Of a DNA stretch of 64,000 nt, positions 9,621-23,800 are shown piece after piece. Both the position numbers and the translations under genes were made by a program. Every line of letters starts with the position of its first letter. Positions within the stretch are counted from its first letter, which is position 1. The notes beneath the pieces are model-generated. The model was given only the letters and a program-made list of their open reading frames with translations. It ran no database searches and was not told where the DNA came from. Origin of the DNA: Pseudoneurospora amorphoporcata (taxonomy: Eukaryota; Ascomycota; Sordariomycetes; Sordariales; Sordariaceae); NCBI GenBank assembly GCA_033297205.1, contig MU859091.1, positions 179,196 to 243,195 of the forward strand, read 5' to 3'.

Positions 9621-11082
9621 TCATTTATGCCCTACCAAATGCCACTCAAAAACCTTATCGTACACCTCCTTCCCATTCCCCACAATCGTCTCGCCATGAC
9701 ACGGCACAATCGTCTCAAACCCCCACTCCCGAATCCTCCTCACACTCTCATTAAACCCCGTTCTGTCGCCTCGACTAATGGCATACCACAAGAACCTCTT
9801 GATCCCCTTCGCCTCTCCCCCCGTCGAATTCATCCCCGTGAAAATCCTGCCCAGCAAACCCCCCTGCGGTTTTTGTTCGTCGGGAACCTTACTGTACTGC
9901 TCAACAGCCGGCAAGTTGAACATCAGATCGGCCTCAATCAGGACTTTATCGGGCTTGTAATAAAACACGAGCTCCTTGTTGGGGTGAGCGTCGACGTATT
10001 CGTACCCAAAGTCCGCGTCAAAGGCGTCGTCGATTTTGATGGAGGACTTGTTTTCCTTGGTGAAGACGACGGAGAAAGGTTCGTGCCCGATGCGTTCATC
10101 GTTGGTTACTTTGCTCCGTTTTTCAGGGAGACCTTCGGGGCCGACGATCTTGGCGGAGGGAAAAGCCTTGGCCCACTCGGAGATGAAGATGTGGTGCTCG
10201 GTGTCGGTGGCGATGATGTAGGCGACTTGGCCGGTGCCGATTGTAGAGATTTTGGCGAGGGCGGAAGGGGTGAGGGAGACGGGGGAGAAGACTGCTAGGG
10301 AGCCGTTGGAGAGTTTGACTATTCAGATTTGTCTAGGTCAGTGACCGCTGATACCTATATAGTAAGGGGGTTCACGACAGCCATGTGAAGATGCGTTGAC
10401 AGAAGAATGAATGAATGTCTTACCCAAAGTCCCCCTCCCACCAATCGGTATCTTCCCGAACCTAAGAAACGGCACGGAAAAAGTGACGACGTTGGGAGTC
10501 ACGTCCCGAATCACCATCACCTCGTCCGGGTTCTTTGGGACTAGTTTGTCCGACATGTTGCTGGCTCCTATGTCACGTCCGATCCCGGGGCGGAAGTAGA
10601 CTACGGCTCCCGCAGAGGCGGCGGCTAACGAGAAAAGGATGGTGGCGATGATGGGCTTTGTCGAAGCCGTTTTGTTGGTATTGGAAGGTGGAGGGCTTTT
10701 GAAGGTGCCGCGCGGGGAGAAGGGATACCGAAAGGGTTTGGTGGTGCTGAAGAAGAGAATACTGGTAGTGGGATGCTGGATGGTGTGAGTTGGTGATGCT
10801 GACGTTGTGTTTTATAGCAAGATTCAGACTGATGATGATGAGATGTAGGTATATATGTGAAACGTGATAAATATTTGGTGGCAGTGGCACATAAGAATTT
10901 GGAATGATTTATCACAACCGCAAATGGGAGAGAGGAATGATGGTTAATCATATGACTTCCAACTTGGTCGGCATACAAACCCAAAACGGCAATCTGAGAT
11001 CACTTACACCGGTTCTCAAGGAGGCTGTGTAGGATTTGGAAAACAACAACGGATCGCAGACGCGTCCCGACAGCCTCGGCAT
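9621..11082 (-). CDS. DUF4336 (metallo-beta-lactamase-like) protein with N-terminal anchor
   Basis: The core is certain: exon 10424-10556 plus exon 9621-10318, spliced through a GTAAGA intron, carries TFSVPFLRFGKIPIGGRGTL…LSNGSLAVFSPVSLTP, HHIFISEWAKAFPSAKI and a late VPCHGETIVG motif, as in DUF4336 proteins, a fold related to metallo-beta-lactamases. The frame stays open upstream of Met at 10556 with a membrane-like segment (KPIIATILFSLAAASAGAVVY) and no Met. I therefore infer an extra 5' exon, 11008-11082, coding MPRLSGRVCDPLLFSKS…, joined by a GTAAGT donor to an acceptor before 10775. This gives 374 residues with a mitochondria-like presequence. The core-only alternative starting at 10556 has 276 residues. 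Biochemical function of the family is not established. Confidence 0.75.
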
Positions 11083-11889
11083 CGTGATTACTTATACGGA
11101 ACAGCAAGAAGGGATTCCGTGGTGAGGGTCAGAGGGTGTCGTAGTGTCCGTCTCAAGGAGATGAGGTGATTGGTGACATCATGGCTACGGCACCAAGCAA
11201 CACTCCGGGGTCCCGTTTCGGAGGGGCCGCATGGGGACCTGTTCTAGCGCTGGGCTGGTGTGGGTATGCGGGGCCGTTGACGATGGACGGGATACGGGGA
11301 CCTACAGTATTTTGGCTGGTTCTAGGCCTCGCGAACCCCTGGATTAGTAAGCAGTTGAGCAACTTACAGCGGGCGGCATTTGCTCCGCTCGGTGCTCCGG
11401 TCCTTTCCACGGCATCTTCCCCGACATCTGAGACGCCCGAATAACTTCAACAACCACCTCGTCGGCAGAATTCTTAGTCCTCAATCTCCGCTCCGCAAGG
11501 TTGCATTTCCAGGGACCATTCCATGTGGCAGTGTCTCAGTTCTACGAGGACTCCCTTTGTCGATCTTCAGGAGTTCATGTATCCATCAACTCCATTAACT
11601 CCTATGGTAAGATATCCAAAACTCAACAAAACAAGAAAGGAAAGTACACGAGAAAAGCAACAGATAGCACCGTAAAAGATACATACCCCTTTGGCGCCAG
11701 AAAATCAACTTCTATCCCCCATACCTTGATATTTGTATCCCATATTCCTCCAACACACACCACCACCAGAACTCAAAATCCAATGCTACTCCAACGCTTC
11801 ACCGTGCCGTCGGGCATCAGATCATCCCTATCCCTCAAGGCATCATCAGCATCAACATTCACCCGATGCTCCCTATGCGCCGGGTTCCC
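11083..11889. other. Intergenic, 3' side of the giant gene and promoter of the DUF4336 gene
   Basis: About 800 bp. A short + frame (11501-11971) and a divergent pair at 11153-11444 are unrecognised and overlap each other on opposite strands. I see no repeat or RNA gene. Confidence 0.5.
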
Positions 11890-14800
11890 TTATCGTGTTC
11901 TCCTAATAATCAATGGCGTCCCATCAGCCCCATACACCCTCGTCCCGTTCCTCCATGTACTACCCCCATAATCACTCCCAAAAAGGAGAGGATGTACCAC
12001 ATAATCGTTCATCACTTCCAACAGGAACTCCAGCGGCGGCTCGAACCAGAACCTATGATCAACCTTCATAGGCGACCACTCCGGGTACTGCTCCCTCCCA
12101 ATCAAGCTGCGCAAGTACGGCCTCCTCCAGTCGTTTGCATTTATCCACACCCGCCTCTCTTGCAAGACGGCGTAGTATGTCAGCGTCATGCCCACCAAGA
12201 GGAGGGTGGCGGCGAAGCCGACGAGCGACGAGGCCGTGAGCCAGGACGGGATGCCGAGCTCTGGCCTCTTAAGACCGGCGTAGAAATCCGTTGCTGGTGT
12301 CGGTGTCTTCTTAGTTTTAGACTCGTCCCGGTGACGGTATCGTCTGACGGCAACTTGGCCGTAATACTTGGCCCAGCTGAACAGGAACTGCGGCAGCCGT
12401 AGGATAGTGAGCATGCCGGAGACGCCCACGGTGACAAAGTGATAGGGCTGGATGCAGACCAGCATAGCGAACCAGAGCAACGCCGTCATCATGTAGCAAA
12501 GCGCTGTCTGGACTTCGGGCAAGTGTTGATGGTTGTGGCCGTGGTACAACGACGATGGTACGACGGACTGAGACGTCGATGTAGAGCCAAGTTGTTGCGC
12601 CGTCGGCTTCTGGCAATCCAGACACGTTGGGCCCTGATTCGTCATCTTCCACACGACGCTCGGGGCAAAGAACTTGATCAAAGCGCAGAAACACAGCTTC
12701 TCTCCTCTCCGTTCCGGCAACCTTCCAACCTCCAAGTTCACCAGTGTCTTGGTCACCTGCTTCTCCACCACCCGCCTCTGGCGCGTCTCATCCAGATCCA
12801 GTTCCCTCTCAAGCAACCTCGTCCTTCCCCGGCTCCAAGCCAACCACTCCCTAAACCGATCCATCAACTCCCTATCAGTCCTCTGCGCAGCAACCGCATC
12901 ATCCGCCGATCCTCCTTCAGACGAGGAAGCAACCCGTCCATTGAACTCCCTCTCCAACCCATCAATCATCCGCTCCAACTTATCTTGCTTCTCCCTCTGC
13001 TCAGCCAACTCCCTCTTCATAGTCTGCCTAACCATTACCCTCTCCCTATCTGTCATCCCATCTCCTGCCTCTCCCTCCTGCAACGCCCTCCTTGCTTCTC
13101 CCAACAACCGATCCAGCTGCTCCTGACTCAACGCGCTCGCGCTCCCCACAGGCATCGGAATCATCTCCATGAAATCATCAATCACCCTCACCAACCTTTG
13201 GCTCCCATCCGCCGACAGCTTGGTGACAAGCGGCTCGCCGCAGTCATCGTACGACGTATCAGATGCTGTATCCGAACTTGCAGACGGCGCCGCCGCTTGT
13301 GCCAAACGACTCTTGTAATCCTCCAACAACCTTTGTTGGGCTTCCTGTTCCTCTTGCAACTCGGCGATCGTGTTCTTCATGCGCTCCAGTTGCGCCTCGT
13401 TAGTACCCGCTTCGCGAAGGAGGTTGTCGATGCGCTCTTCGTTTTCTGAGATTTGGGACTTCTTGGTGGCGATGTCCTCGTTCAGGTCGGTGATTACGGA
13501 TTGAAGCGAGGCGATCTCGGCTTCGCAAGTCGCCAAACAGGCGAGTGTGGTGGCGGCGGAGCGGGCGAGTTCGTCTTGGGAAGTGGTGGTGGATTGGGTG
13601 AGTAGGTCGTAGGCGTTTTGGCGCTCGGCGAGTTGGGATTTGTACGAGGATAGTTCAGACGCGAGGTTTTCGATGGCGGATTGTTTTGCGTCGATGGCGG
13701 ATTCGAGGTTTTCGATGGCAGTTTGTTTTGCGTCGAGGGCGGACTGTTTGGCGGTGAGTTCTTGGTTAAGCCGTTCGATTTCCTCGTTACGGTGTGCAAC
13801 GTTTGCGCCTTCGTCCTTGAGGGCCTTGGAGAGGTTTTGGATATCGGCCTGGAGAGAATCCCGCTCCGCTCGCAAGCTGGCTAGCTCATTCTGGTTCTGT
13901 AACAGTTGGCTGTTCAGGTCCGTGACCTCGTCGCTTAGCCGGGCAAGTGAATTGCCCTCGTTAAGGGCACGTTTTTGAAGTCCGGCATTTGTCTCGTCGA
14001 GGCTCTTGTTTCTGGCTTTCTGCTTGTCCAGTTCGATTCGCATTGCGGTCTCGGAGTTCGTAAGCTCCAGGATCTTAGCCTCGCGGAGGTCTAATGATCT
14101 CCTTCGGTGACTAACTTCACCCTCAAGTTGCTCAACGTTCTCTTCGAGAGCAGTTTTCTCCTTCTCGAGCTTCTCCAGGGAGGTTTCCTTGGCTGCGATA
14201 CTCTTCTTGAGCTTTCCAAGTTCGCCATCGCGGTCCTTCAGCTGCTTGTCCTTTTCAGCAACATCCTTCTTGAGGCCCGTGACCTCAGCCTTGAGGGTAT
14301 TGATCTCCCCTTGTCTTGTCTTCAAAAGCTTCTCCTTCCGCTTAATCTCCTCCTCCGTTTTCTTGGTACTTTCATTCAGCTTATCGATTTCCGTCTGCCG
14401 CTGCTCCACCATGTCCTGCCAGCTCTTGTTGTCCTCCTTCAACTTCACAGTGTCCTTGTTGAGCTTGGCAGTTTCGTCGGTAAGTCGTTGAACGTTTTCC
14501 TTGAGCTTGTTGATCTCCTCGGCGTTTTGCTTCAGCGAAATGTCCCGGGTGTCGAGAGCCTCGTTGAGCTTCGCCATTTCGGAGCCGAGACTCTTGATCT
14601 CTTCCATCTTTTTGGCCAGATCAGCGTCTTTGGACGAGATATCGTCGTTCAGACCGGCGGCTTCGTTCTTGAGCTTGGTGGATTCGGCTGTAAGCTGCTT
14701 GATTCGATCGTTGAGCTTCTTGATTTCGTCGTTCTTTTGCGCCAAGGTTGCGTCTTTGGTGGTGGTGTTTCGGCTCATCTCCTTGACGTTGTTTTCAAGC

Positions 14801-17800
14801 CTAGTGCGTTCAGCGTTGAGATCTTGCATTTCCTTTTCGAGGCTCTTGATTGCCTGCTCCTTTTGCGCAAGAGTCTTGTTCTGGTTGCTGATATCCGCGG
14901 TAAGCTTTTCGATATTGGCGTTGAGCTCCTTGGCTTGGGACGTAAGTTGCTGGATGTTTGCCGTGAGAGTCTTGATTTCCTTGTCTTTGGCGAGCAAAGA
15001 AGTCTCGTGGGCGCCAATGGTCTGGCCTAACTCGGCCTTGTCTTCTTCCAGTGCGGCGGCTTGGCCCTCCAGTTTCTTGACGCTTCCCTTGAGGCTGTCG
15101 GTATCCTGGTTTGCTTTCTTGAGGGACGCGTCTCTCTCGCCGATGGTTTGATCCTTTCCCGTGTTCAGCTTTGTGAGCTCAGCTGCTTTTTCTTCAAGTA
15201 TCTTGATGCCACCCTTGAGGCCATCGATATCCCTGTTCGCTTGCTTCAAGGAAGCATCTCGCTCGCCGATGGTTTGGCCCAAGTCCGCCTTCTCCTTTGT
15301 GAGAATATCAGCCTGAGCCCGAAGCTGCTTGATTTCTTTCTCAAGGTCAGAGATCTCCTGCTCCTTCTTACTCAAAGACCCGTCCTTAATATTGATAGTC
15401 TGGCCGAGCGCCTCCTTCTCTTTTCTCAGACCGCTGGCTTCATCCTTCAGTTCCTTGATCTGCTCCCTCAGCCTACGCATGTCCTCGTTCTTCTGGGAAA
15501 GAGCAGTGTCCCGAGTCTTGGTAGTCTGGTCCAACTCCTCAGCGGTATCCTTGAGCTTCTGGATCTCCTGTTGAAGCCCAAAGATCTTGTTTTCCTTTTC
15601 TTTCAGAAGAGCGTTTCTGCTAGCGAGATCTTCAGCGGACTTCTTGGAATCTTGGGCAGACTGCTTAGCCTGGTTTTTGAGCTCGCGAATTTCCTTGCGA
15701 AGACCGACGAGTTCTTTTTCCTTCCCTTGGATGTCGGCGTCCTTGTCGGTACCTTCCTTCTTCAGCTTCGCAACTTCGTCGTTGAGCTCGCTGATGTCTG
15801 CTTTGAGGCGCTCGACTGCCTCCGCCTTTTGAGCCAAGCTCTGATTCTTGGAAGCCACATCTTCTCGCAACTTCGCGATGTCGGTTGTGAGACCCTTAAC
15901 ATCCTTCTCCAACTTGTCGATGTTCGCTTTGTCTTGCGCGAGCTGGGCATCTTTGGTGGCGACGTCTTGATTTAACCCCTTGACTTCCTGAGTCTTCTTC
16001 GCTAGGTCAGCCTCCTCGCCACGCTCATCCCGCAATCTGGTAATGTCGGCGTCCTTATTGCCAATATCACCCATCTGTTGCTTCAGACTTGTATCCTTGG
16101 CACTGAGCTCTTGTCTCAACTTTGTAACATTGGCGTTGAGACTCGTGATGTCCTTTTCAAGCTTGTCGATCTTGAACTTGTCCTGTGTAAGCTGGGCATC
16201 CTTGGTAGTGACATCTTTCTTCAACCCCGTGGCTTCGTCAGTCAGCTTCTTGACGTTCTTCTCAAGAGCGTTGGCCTCCTCGGTCTTCTTGATCAGGCCA
16301 GCCTCTTTGGCATTGAGCTCTTCCTGCAGTTTGGTAAGGCCAGCGTCTTTGGCATCGTTTTGAATTTTCTCAGCTTTCAAGCTTTCATCCCTGGCATTGA
16401 GGTCTTGCTTCAGCTTTGTCACGTCGGATTTGAGCCCAAAGATGTCGTCGTGAAGTTTCGAAATCGTGGCCTTGTCCTTCTCGAGCTGGGCATTTTTGGC
16501 GGCGACGTCCTGGTTCAACCCCTTGGCCTGGTCGGTAAGGGCCTGGACGTCCTTTTCAAGGGCATTGGTTTTGTTTGTCTTTTCAACGAGGGCTTTGTCT
16601 TTGGAAGCGATTTCTGACTTCAATTTGGCAAGCTCGGCATCTTTGGTGGCGACGTCCTTCGTCTTTTGAGCCAGGCTGGCATCCTTGTCCTTGACCTCCT
16701 TCTTCAGGATGTCGATGGTGCTGTTGGCTGTCTTGATGTCGCCGTTGAGCTTCTCGATGTCGTCCTTCAGTTGATCAATTACCTCCCCCTTGTCGCTCAA
16801 GGTGGCGTTCTTGGTGCTGATTTCCTGGTTCAACCTGTTGATGTTGTCCTTGAGGGATTGGATCTCCTTGTTCTTCTCGGCGATAAGGATTTCCTTGGCT
16901 TTGCCATCCTTTTTAAGCTTGTCCTTGGTGCCGTCCATGTCTTTGATGTCCTTGTTGAGGCTATCAACTTCGGCTTGCGATTGCTTCAGCTTGTCTTTGC
17001 AGCTGTTGATCTCATCGGTGAGCTCCTGGTTATCAGCCGACAGCCTTTCGATTTCGGCCATCGTATCTTCCAGAGTACTCTCATGTTCACCAATCTCCTT
17101 CTCGAACTTCTTGATTTCGTCTCGGAGCTTCTTGATGTCTTCGCCCTTCTTCATCAGCTCGTCTCCCTTGCCCATCATCTGGGTGTTCAGATCCGAAACC
17201 TCGCCCTGCAGCTTCTTGATTTCGCCATCTTTCTTCTCGACCACGGCCCACTGGTCCTTGTTGTCCTGCGTGAGCTGGCTGACTTGGTCCTTGGCACGCT
17301 TAAGTTCAGCGTTGGTATCCTCCAACTCGGACTTCTTGCCCACGAGATCACCAGAAAGCCGCTTGGCGGTGTCCCTGAGGGTCTGGATCTCCTTCTCGTG
17401 GTCCGCAATGATCTTGTTCTTGTCCTCGACCTCCTTCTTCAGCTTGTCGACCTCCTCCTGAACCTTCTCAGCCTCATCTTGATTGTGAAGCACCTGATCT
17501 TCGAAGTACTGCACATCGCTCTTAGCCATTTTGATATCCTTTTCCAGCTTGGCAACTTCTTCTTGCGTGTGTGCCAACGTGGTGCGGTAGTTGCTGGCCT
17601 CCATGTTGGCCCGCTTGTACTTCTTCTCGTAATCCGCCAGTGACTCTGATTTGGCGGTGAGGTCGCGCTCAAGCTGCTTGATGCGGGCTTCGGTCTCCGC
17701 CTTCTTAGCGAGGTCGGCCTTGTATTGCTTCATCTGGGTGTCCTTCTCTACCGAGTTGCCGTTGAGCTCGTTAATCTTGCTTTCGAGGCCTTGAATCCTG

Positions 17801-20800
17801 GCGAAGCTCTTGTCCGCCTCGATATTGAGCGTCCTCCTCTCCTCTTTGATCTTGTCGATCTCGGCTTTCTTGTTCTCGACGTCAGTCTGGAGCTTGGCGT
17901 TTTGAGTCTCGAGGTCCTTGATCTGATCCTTTTTCTGCTGAACCTCCCGGTTGAGGTCTTTGACTTTTGTCTCTGATGTCTTCTGTGCGGCTTCCTTCTC
18001 CTTGAGATCGGTGTTAAGCTGCTTGTTGGTCTTCTGGATCTCCGCCAGCTCTTTCTCCTTCTTCTTGATGTCATCCTTGAGCTTGGTGGTTTCCTTCTGG
18101 TAGTCCGCCTTGAGGGAATCGAGGTCACGCTCATATGCCTTGATCTCCTTGTTCTTGGCAACAATCTTGCTGGTCAAACTGGCCACCTCTTTCTCTTGCT
18201 TCTCCTTGAGATCCCTGATATCTTCCTCAAGCATCTCTTTCGAGGCTTGCTTGGCATCCAGCTTGCCCTGAAGACTAGAAATCTCTTTGTCGGCCTTGGT
18301 GGTTCTGGCCTTTTCGTCGGATACATCCTTCTTCAAATCAGCAACCTCTCTGTCACGCCTGGCCACTCTCGCCTTCTCCTCCGCGAGATCGCTATCCAGC
18401 TTGTTGACCCTGCCCTCGAGGTCCGTGACCCTCTGTCTCTTCTCGTTGATCTTCTTGTTGAGCGAGTCGACGTCAGCTTGAAGCTTGGCAGCATCGGTTC
18501 CCTTTTTAAGCAGATCGTTTTGCTTCTTCTGGAGATCATTGAGCTGCATCTGCAGGTTCGCAACCAGTTGGCTCTTTTGCGACAGCTCGCCTGACTTCTC
18601 TTGGATTTCCTTGCTGAGCCTGGATGCGTTTCCGGTTTTCAGAGCAGCGATCTCCGTCTCTTTGGCCGCCAACTTGGCTTTCTGACTGCTGAGGTCAAGG
18701 TTGAGCCTTTTGATCTCGTCTTCGTGCTGGCGTTTGAGATTGACAATTTCCGTCTCCTTCTTCTGCAGGTCGGCTCTTTTGTTAGAAACGCTGGTCTCAA
18801 GTTCCTTGATTCGGGCTTTCCGATCGTTGACGTCCTTGGTAAGAGCCGTGACCTCCTTCGTTGCCTTATCAAGTTCACTCGTCTTGGTTGCAAGCATTTG
18901 TTTGTACTGGGCGATTTCAAGGTCCTTCTCCTTACTTCCACCGGCCGTCTTTTTGGCTTCGTCGTACTTCTGTCTGAGGTCCCTAAGCTCGCGTTCTTTG
19001 TCCAGAAGATCGGCGGTCTTATCATCGATTTCCTTGTTGGTATTCTGCATGTTCTGACGGTTCTGGGCCTTCAGATTATCCAGTTCGGTTTCCTTATGGG
19101 ACAGAGTGGTCTTCTTCTCAGCGATGGTCTTTTCCAGTGCATCAAGCTGGTCATTGTGCTTCTTCTTGAGGTTGGTGAGCTCAGTCTCCTTCTGTTTCAG
19201 CTTGGCCTTTGTGTCTTTGATGGTCTGGTTGAGATCCGTGCTTTCAGCCTGATACTTTTTCTTGAGATTATCGAGTTCAGCCTGTTGCTCATCCAACCTC
19301 TTCTGCTTATCCTTGACATCGTCGTTGAGCTTGTTGAGCTGGCGTGAGTTCTGTTCCGAAGAGCTGGTTGTAGCGCCTTCTTTTCTCTTCAGCTCGTCCT
19401 TCTTTTCCTTGAGGCTTTTCTCCAGCTGGTCGATCTTGGTGTTGTACTCTGCAGTAGAAGTGGTGAGGCTGTCCTTTGACTGCTTGAGTCCATTCTGTGC
19501 TTTCCGTAACTGGTCCATCTTTTCGTTGATCTGGTTGTTGAAGTCTGCTACACTAGTTTTGTGCTGTCCTCTGAGATCGCTGAGTTCTTCGATCTTGTTC
19601 TGCAACGAATCAGACTTGTCGCGGATGTCCTTCTTCAATTTGGCAAGCTCGGCTTCGTTGAGCTTCTTCAGCTCATTGAATTCGGCCTCCTTCGCGCTCA
19701 ACTTGGAGGATTTATCATCGACCCTCCCCTGGAGAGTTGCAACCTCGCCCTCGAGCTGAGCTTTCTTCTCAAACTCCGCTCTATCTTGCTTCAGCTCAGC
19801 TTTGATGTCATTGATGCGGTGCTCAAGGTTCTGGATCTTCTCCTCGTGTTCCTCCTTCATCTTCTTGATTTCCTTTTGGTGACTATCCCTGAGGTTGGTG
19901 ACTTCCCCTTGATGCTTGGTCTTGAGGTCCGAGATCTTGCCTTCATAATCAGCTGTGACCTTGGCGACTTCTGACTTCAGCTTCGCTTGCAACTCATCAC
20001 CCTTGACCTCGTGATCCGCCGTGAGCTTTGTAAGCTGAGCTTGACTTGCCGACAGTTGCTCCTTGGACTCTGCCAGCGCCATCTTCTTGTCTGCTAGCTC
20101 GGCCGACAGGCCCTGAACACGTTGCTGGTACTGGGCTGCAAGCTTCTCCTTTTCGTTGTACCGGTTCGTAAGGCTGTCCAGCTCGGTCTTGTGTTGGGCC
20201 GCGAGCTGCTTCTTTTCCTGTTCGTACTTCGATTTGAGATTGGCGAGGTCGTTTTCGTGCTGCTTCAGCTTAACGGCGTCCTGGTTGGTGCTGTTTCGGG
20301 AGAGTGAATCCAAATCATTCTTGTATTTCGCTTTGAGCGTTGCGATTTCACCTTCAAGCTCTCCCACTCGCAATTCGTGCTGCTTGTCAAGCTTCTGAGT
20401 CTCTTGCACGTGGCGCTTCTTGAGCTGATTGATCTCGGCATCCTTGATTTCCCTGACGGTCGAAATTTCAACGTCTTTCTTCTGCGTGAGGTCTTTGATC
20501 TCCTTCTCTTGCTTGGCCTTGAGATCCCCAAGCTCCTTCCGTTTCGTCGCCACCAGCTTTTGCTGAACAGCAATCTCCGTTTGAAGCTTCACTTTCTCAG
20601 TGGTATACTCGGTTTCAAGCTTGCTCCTCTCGATCTGATTCTGCTGCCTGAGCGTGTCTAGCTTCTGCAAGTGGTTGGTCTCCTTCAAGTCGCTGTCATT
20701 TCGAAGCTGCGTCAGCTCGTTTTGGTGTTGGATTTTCAGCTCGTCAGCAGCTTTCGTGTGCTTAGCACTGAGATTCTTGATTTGCTCTTCGTAGTTCTCT

Positions 20801-23800
20801 TTGAGCATGTCTCTCTCTTTCTGCTTGTTCGTCAATGAGGCTTTCTTTTCCTTGATGTCTTGCTCCAGCCTCTTGATCTCGTCCTTCTGGACCTTCACCT
20901 CCTTCTCAAGGCTCGCCTTTTCGCCTTCGTACTTGTCGATGATGCCCTGCAACCGTGCGTTTTGTGCCCGATCCTCATCGCCCTTTCTCAGAGCTTCATC
21001 CAACTCATTCTGCAGGTTCCGAAGCATCTCCTTGTCTTTCTCATTATAGACAGGCTCCTTCAAGACACCATTGAGAAGGCCGATGCATTCACGAACAACA
21101 CCGTCAAAGGAAGCCAAGTCCTTGTGGCCCTGAGCCTCCTTCAACTTGGTAACCAGTCCTTGGACGAAGTCGCGTGCAGTTAGCGGAAGTTGGGGCTTTT
21201 GCTCCTTGACGAGCTGTTCGACGCGGGTGATGCTCTCCGCAATGTTGGGTTCAGGTTTGATCTCGACGATTGTTGGTGCAGCGGAGTTCTTCTTGGCCAG
21301 ATCGAGCTGCTTCTTGAGCCTACTGCTCTCTTCCTCCAGGGCTTTCTTCGTCTTGTACCACTCATTCTTCTCATTCTCCATTTCGATCGTCTGGGTCAGG
21401 TTCTCTCCCGTATTTTCTATACGTGATATGGTCCCACGGCGTTTCTCACGACGCAGATCCGTCTCGGTTTGAGAAAGGACTTTCTTGGTCTTCTCTAGCT
21501 CCATTTGCAGCTCATGAATCTTTGCGTCAGAACTTTTCGCTGCTTTTGCATCGGCAAGCTGTTGGTGCAGCGTGGCCATGTCCTTTTGAAGCGTATCCAC
21601 TTTGCCCATCAGGGTTTCCTTAATTGTCCTCAGAGTATCCCTCGATGTGCGCAGACGGGTCTCCTCCTCCTGGGACCTTGTCAGGTCACTCTCCACCTTT
21701 GCCAGCTTGGTTTGTAGGGCGTCAATTTCAGCTTGCAGAGCTTCCTGTTCATGTTGCGAGATAATCGGCTCAGACCGGCGAGACGCCATGTCGTTGAGCT
21801 CCGCCTCCGTCTTTCTCAGCAATTCCTTCGTCTGATCAAGCTGCTGCTGCAAGGTCTCCTTTTCGGCCTGCACACGTGCTAGATGGTCTTCCAGAGACTT
21901 CTGGTCCAGCCGCAAGGGCTCGAGCTCCTTCACCTTATTCGCCAATTTTCGCCTGAGGTCCAGGACCTGTTGGTCCACGGTCTTGTTCTTCCCTCGCAGT
22001 TGTTGTCGTTCATCGGCCAAAGAATCCCTCTCCATCTGCAGGAATTTCACGTCCGTCAGCAGCTTGTGGGCGTCTTCGAGGGACTTGGTGAACTCCGCGA
22101 TTTTCTGGTTCAGGGCGCTCTTTTCAGCCTCCCAACGGTCTTGCTGGTCTTTCAAGGACTTCTGGTCGAGGGCAAGGGACGACGCCGAATCCTCCGTCGG
22201 TTCAACGCGACCCTCCTTCTTGTTGAGTTTTTCCACCATCTTCTCAGCTTTTTTCTTTGCCTCGACGGCAATATCCGACTCTTGCACAGCCTCTTCGTAC
22301 GCATCCATCATCGCTGCGAAAGCTTCAGAGATTGTTTCGGCTATGTCACCGCCGCCTTTGAGGTCGATGCCTATCGCTTCACAGGTATCCGTGATCTCCT
22401 TCACCTTCTTGGTTAAGGATGCGTATGATTTGGCGGTTTTATCGGCCCGCTTAATTTGGTTCTTGTTGAGATCAGCTTCTTGCTGCAAGCGAACTATAAC
22501 GTTATTCGCCTCTTGGAGCGCAGCTTCCATACCCCGGATGTGTTCGTTGTCGGAGCCCGTTTTTTCCTCCAGATATTCAAGCTGGGCGACTTTCTCTTCC
22601 AGTGCTTTAATCTTCTTATCGGTTTTGCTCGTGACCAAGGCCACGGCTGCGAAGCGTTCTTTGTCCGCGGCTTCCTTGAAGTCTCGGAGTTGCTGAAGCT
22701 CACGTGCATCATCGCTTCTCGCATTCTTCTCATCCATCAGTTGTTGGTACGTGTCATACTCCGACGCCTTTTGATCCTCCAGCTTTTGTTCCGACTTGGT
22801 AAGTTGATCTTCCAAGAATTCCATGGCCTGCTTGTCATCGTCCACTCTGATCTGCAGGGCACGAAACTCCATCATTAGCTGCATCTTTGTTTTGCTTGCC
22901 TGGTCGTAATATTCCAGCAGGGTGCTGAAAGCCTTGTGAATCGCTTCATCCTTTGATGCTGCGATGTACTCCCTCAACAGACGGCGCCTATCGACCTTCT
23001 CATCCAACAAGTCTATAGCGTGGTCCTTGAGTCGGAATAATTGGGCGATTATGGCCCGCATATCCCGTATCGTTCCCTCATCGTACGGCTTGTATGGGAG
23101 TTTCATGTCGTTCACTTTCCCATGATTTTCATCTCGGTACCGGTCGTACTCCTCAAGATGGGCTTGATTCTCCGCCCTATGCCCTTCCTGGCTGTTGAAG
23201 GGGCTGAACGTAAAAGGGTTGTTCATATCTCGGTAGCGCCCTAGTTCATTTCTGCCCTGCAGACGAACAGGTTTGCCATCCTCGTCCAGGTCCGAAGTGT
23301 TTGCGATATCATCTTTTTCTTCGTCTGACTCGTATGCTTTTTTGATTTCCCTGATGACTCTCCTGGCGCCGGTACCGTCACCGACATACCGTTCGAACAT
23401 CAACTGGGGCTTCTCGGGTTCCGGGTTGTTGTTGCCTTGCTCGATTTCCCAGTCACTCTCGTGGTCATCATCCAGCGGTGTGACGTCCTCCTTAAAGTCT
23501 CCACTGCCTCCGGCTTTCACTCTCATACCCGGATCACCCTCAATGTTCTCCTCTTCCACGACATCATCCCAACCAGAGCCCGACTGGAAGTACGATCTTT
23601 GAGGAGGAGGGTTATTTTTGGGTTGGCCCTGGACTGCGACGTTGGAAGCTTTCTGGGCAGCCAGTGACCTGCGGAAAACACGCTTCCTCTCTTCCGCTGT
23701 CATCTCCTTCTCTTTCTCAGCTGAAATCGCAGGCGAAATGGCACTTGAGGTGGGAGGTGGAACGATATGCCGATAACGACCAGTAGCTGGACGACGACGA

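Noticed and set aside
13640..22878. Many long open frames on the + strand, rich in Leu, Phe, Ser or Val
   Set aside because: They are antisense shadows of the Lys/Glu/Leu-rich giant coiled-coil gene; their hydrophobic composition follows from the complement of its codons.
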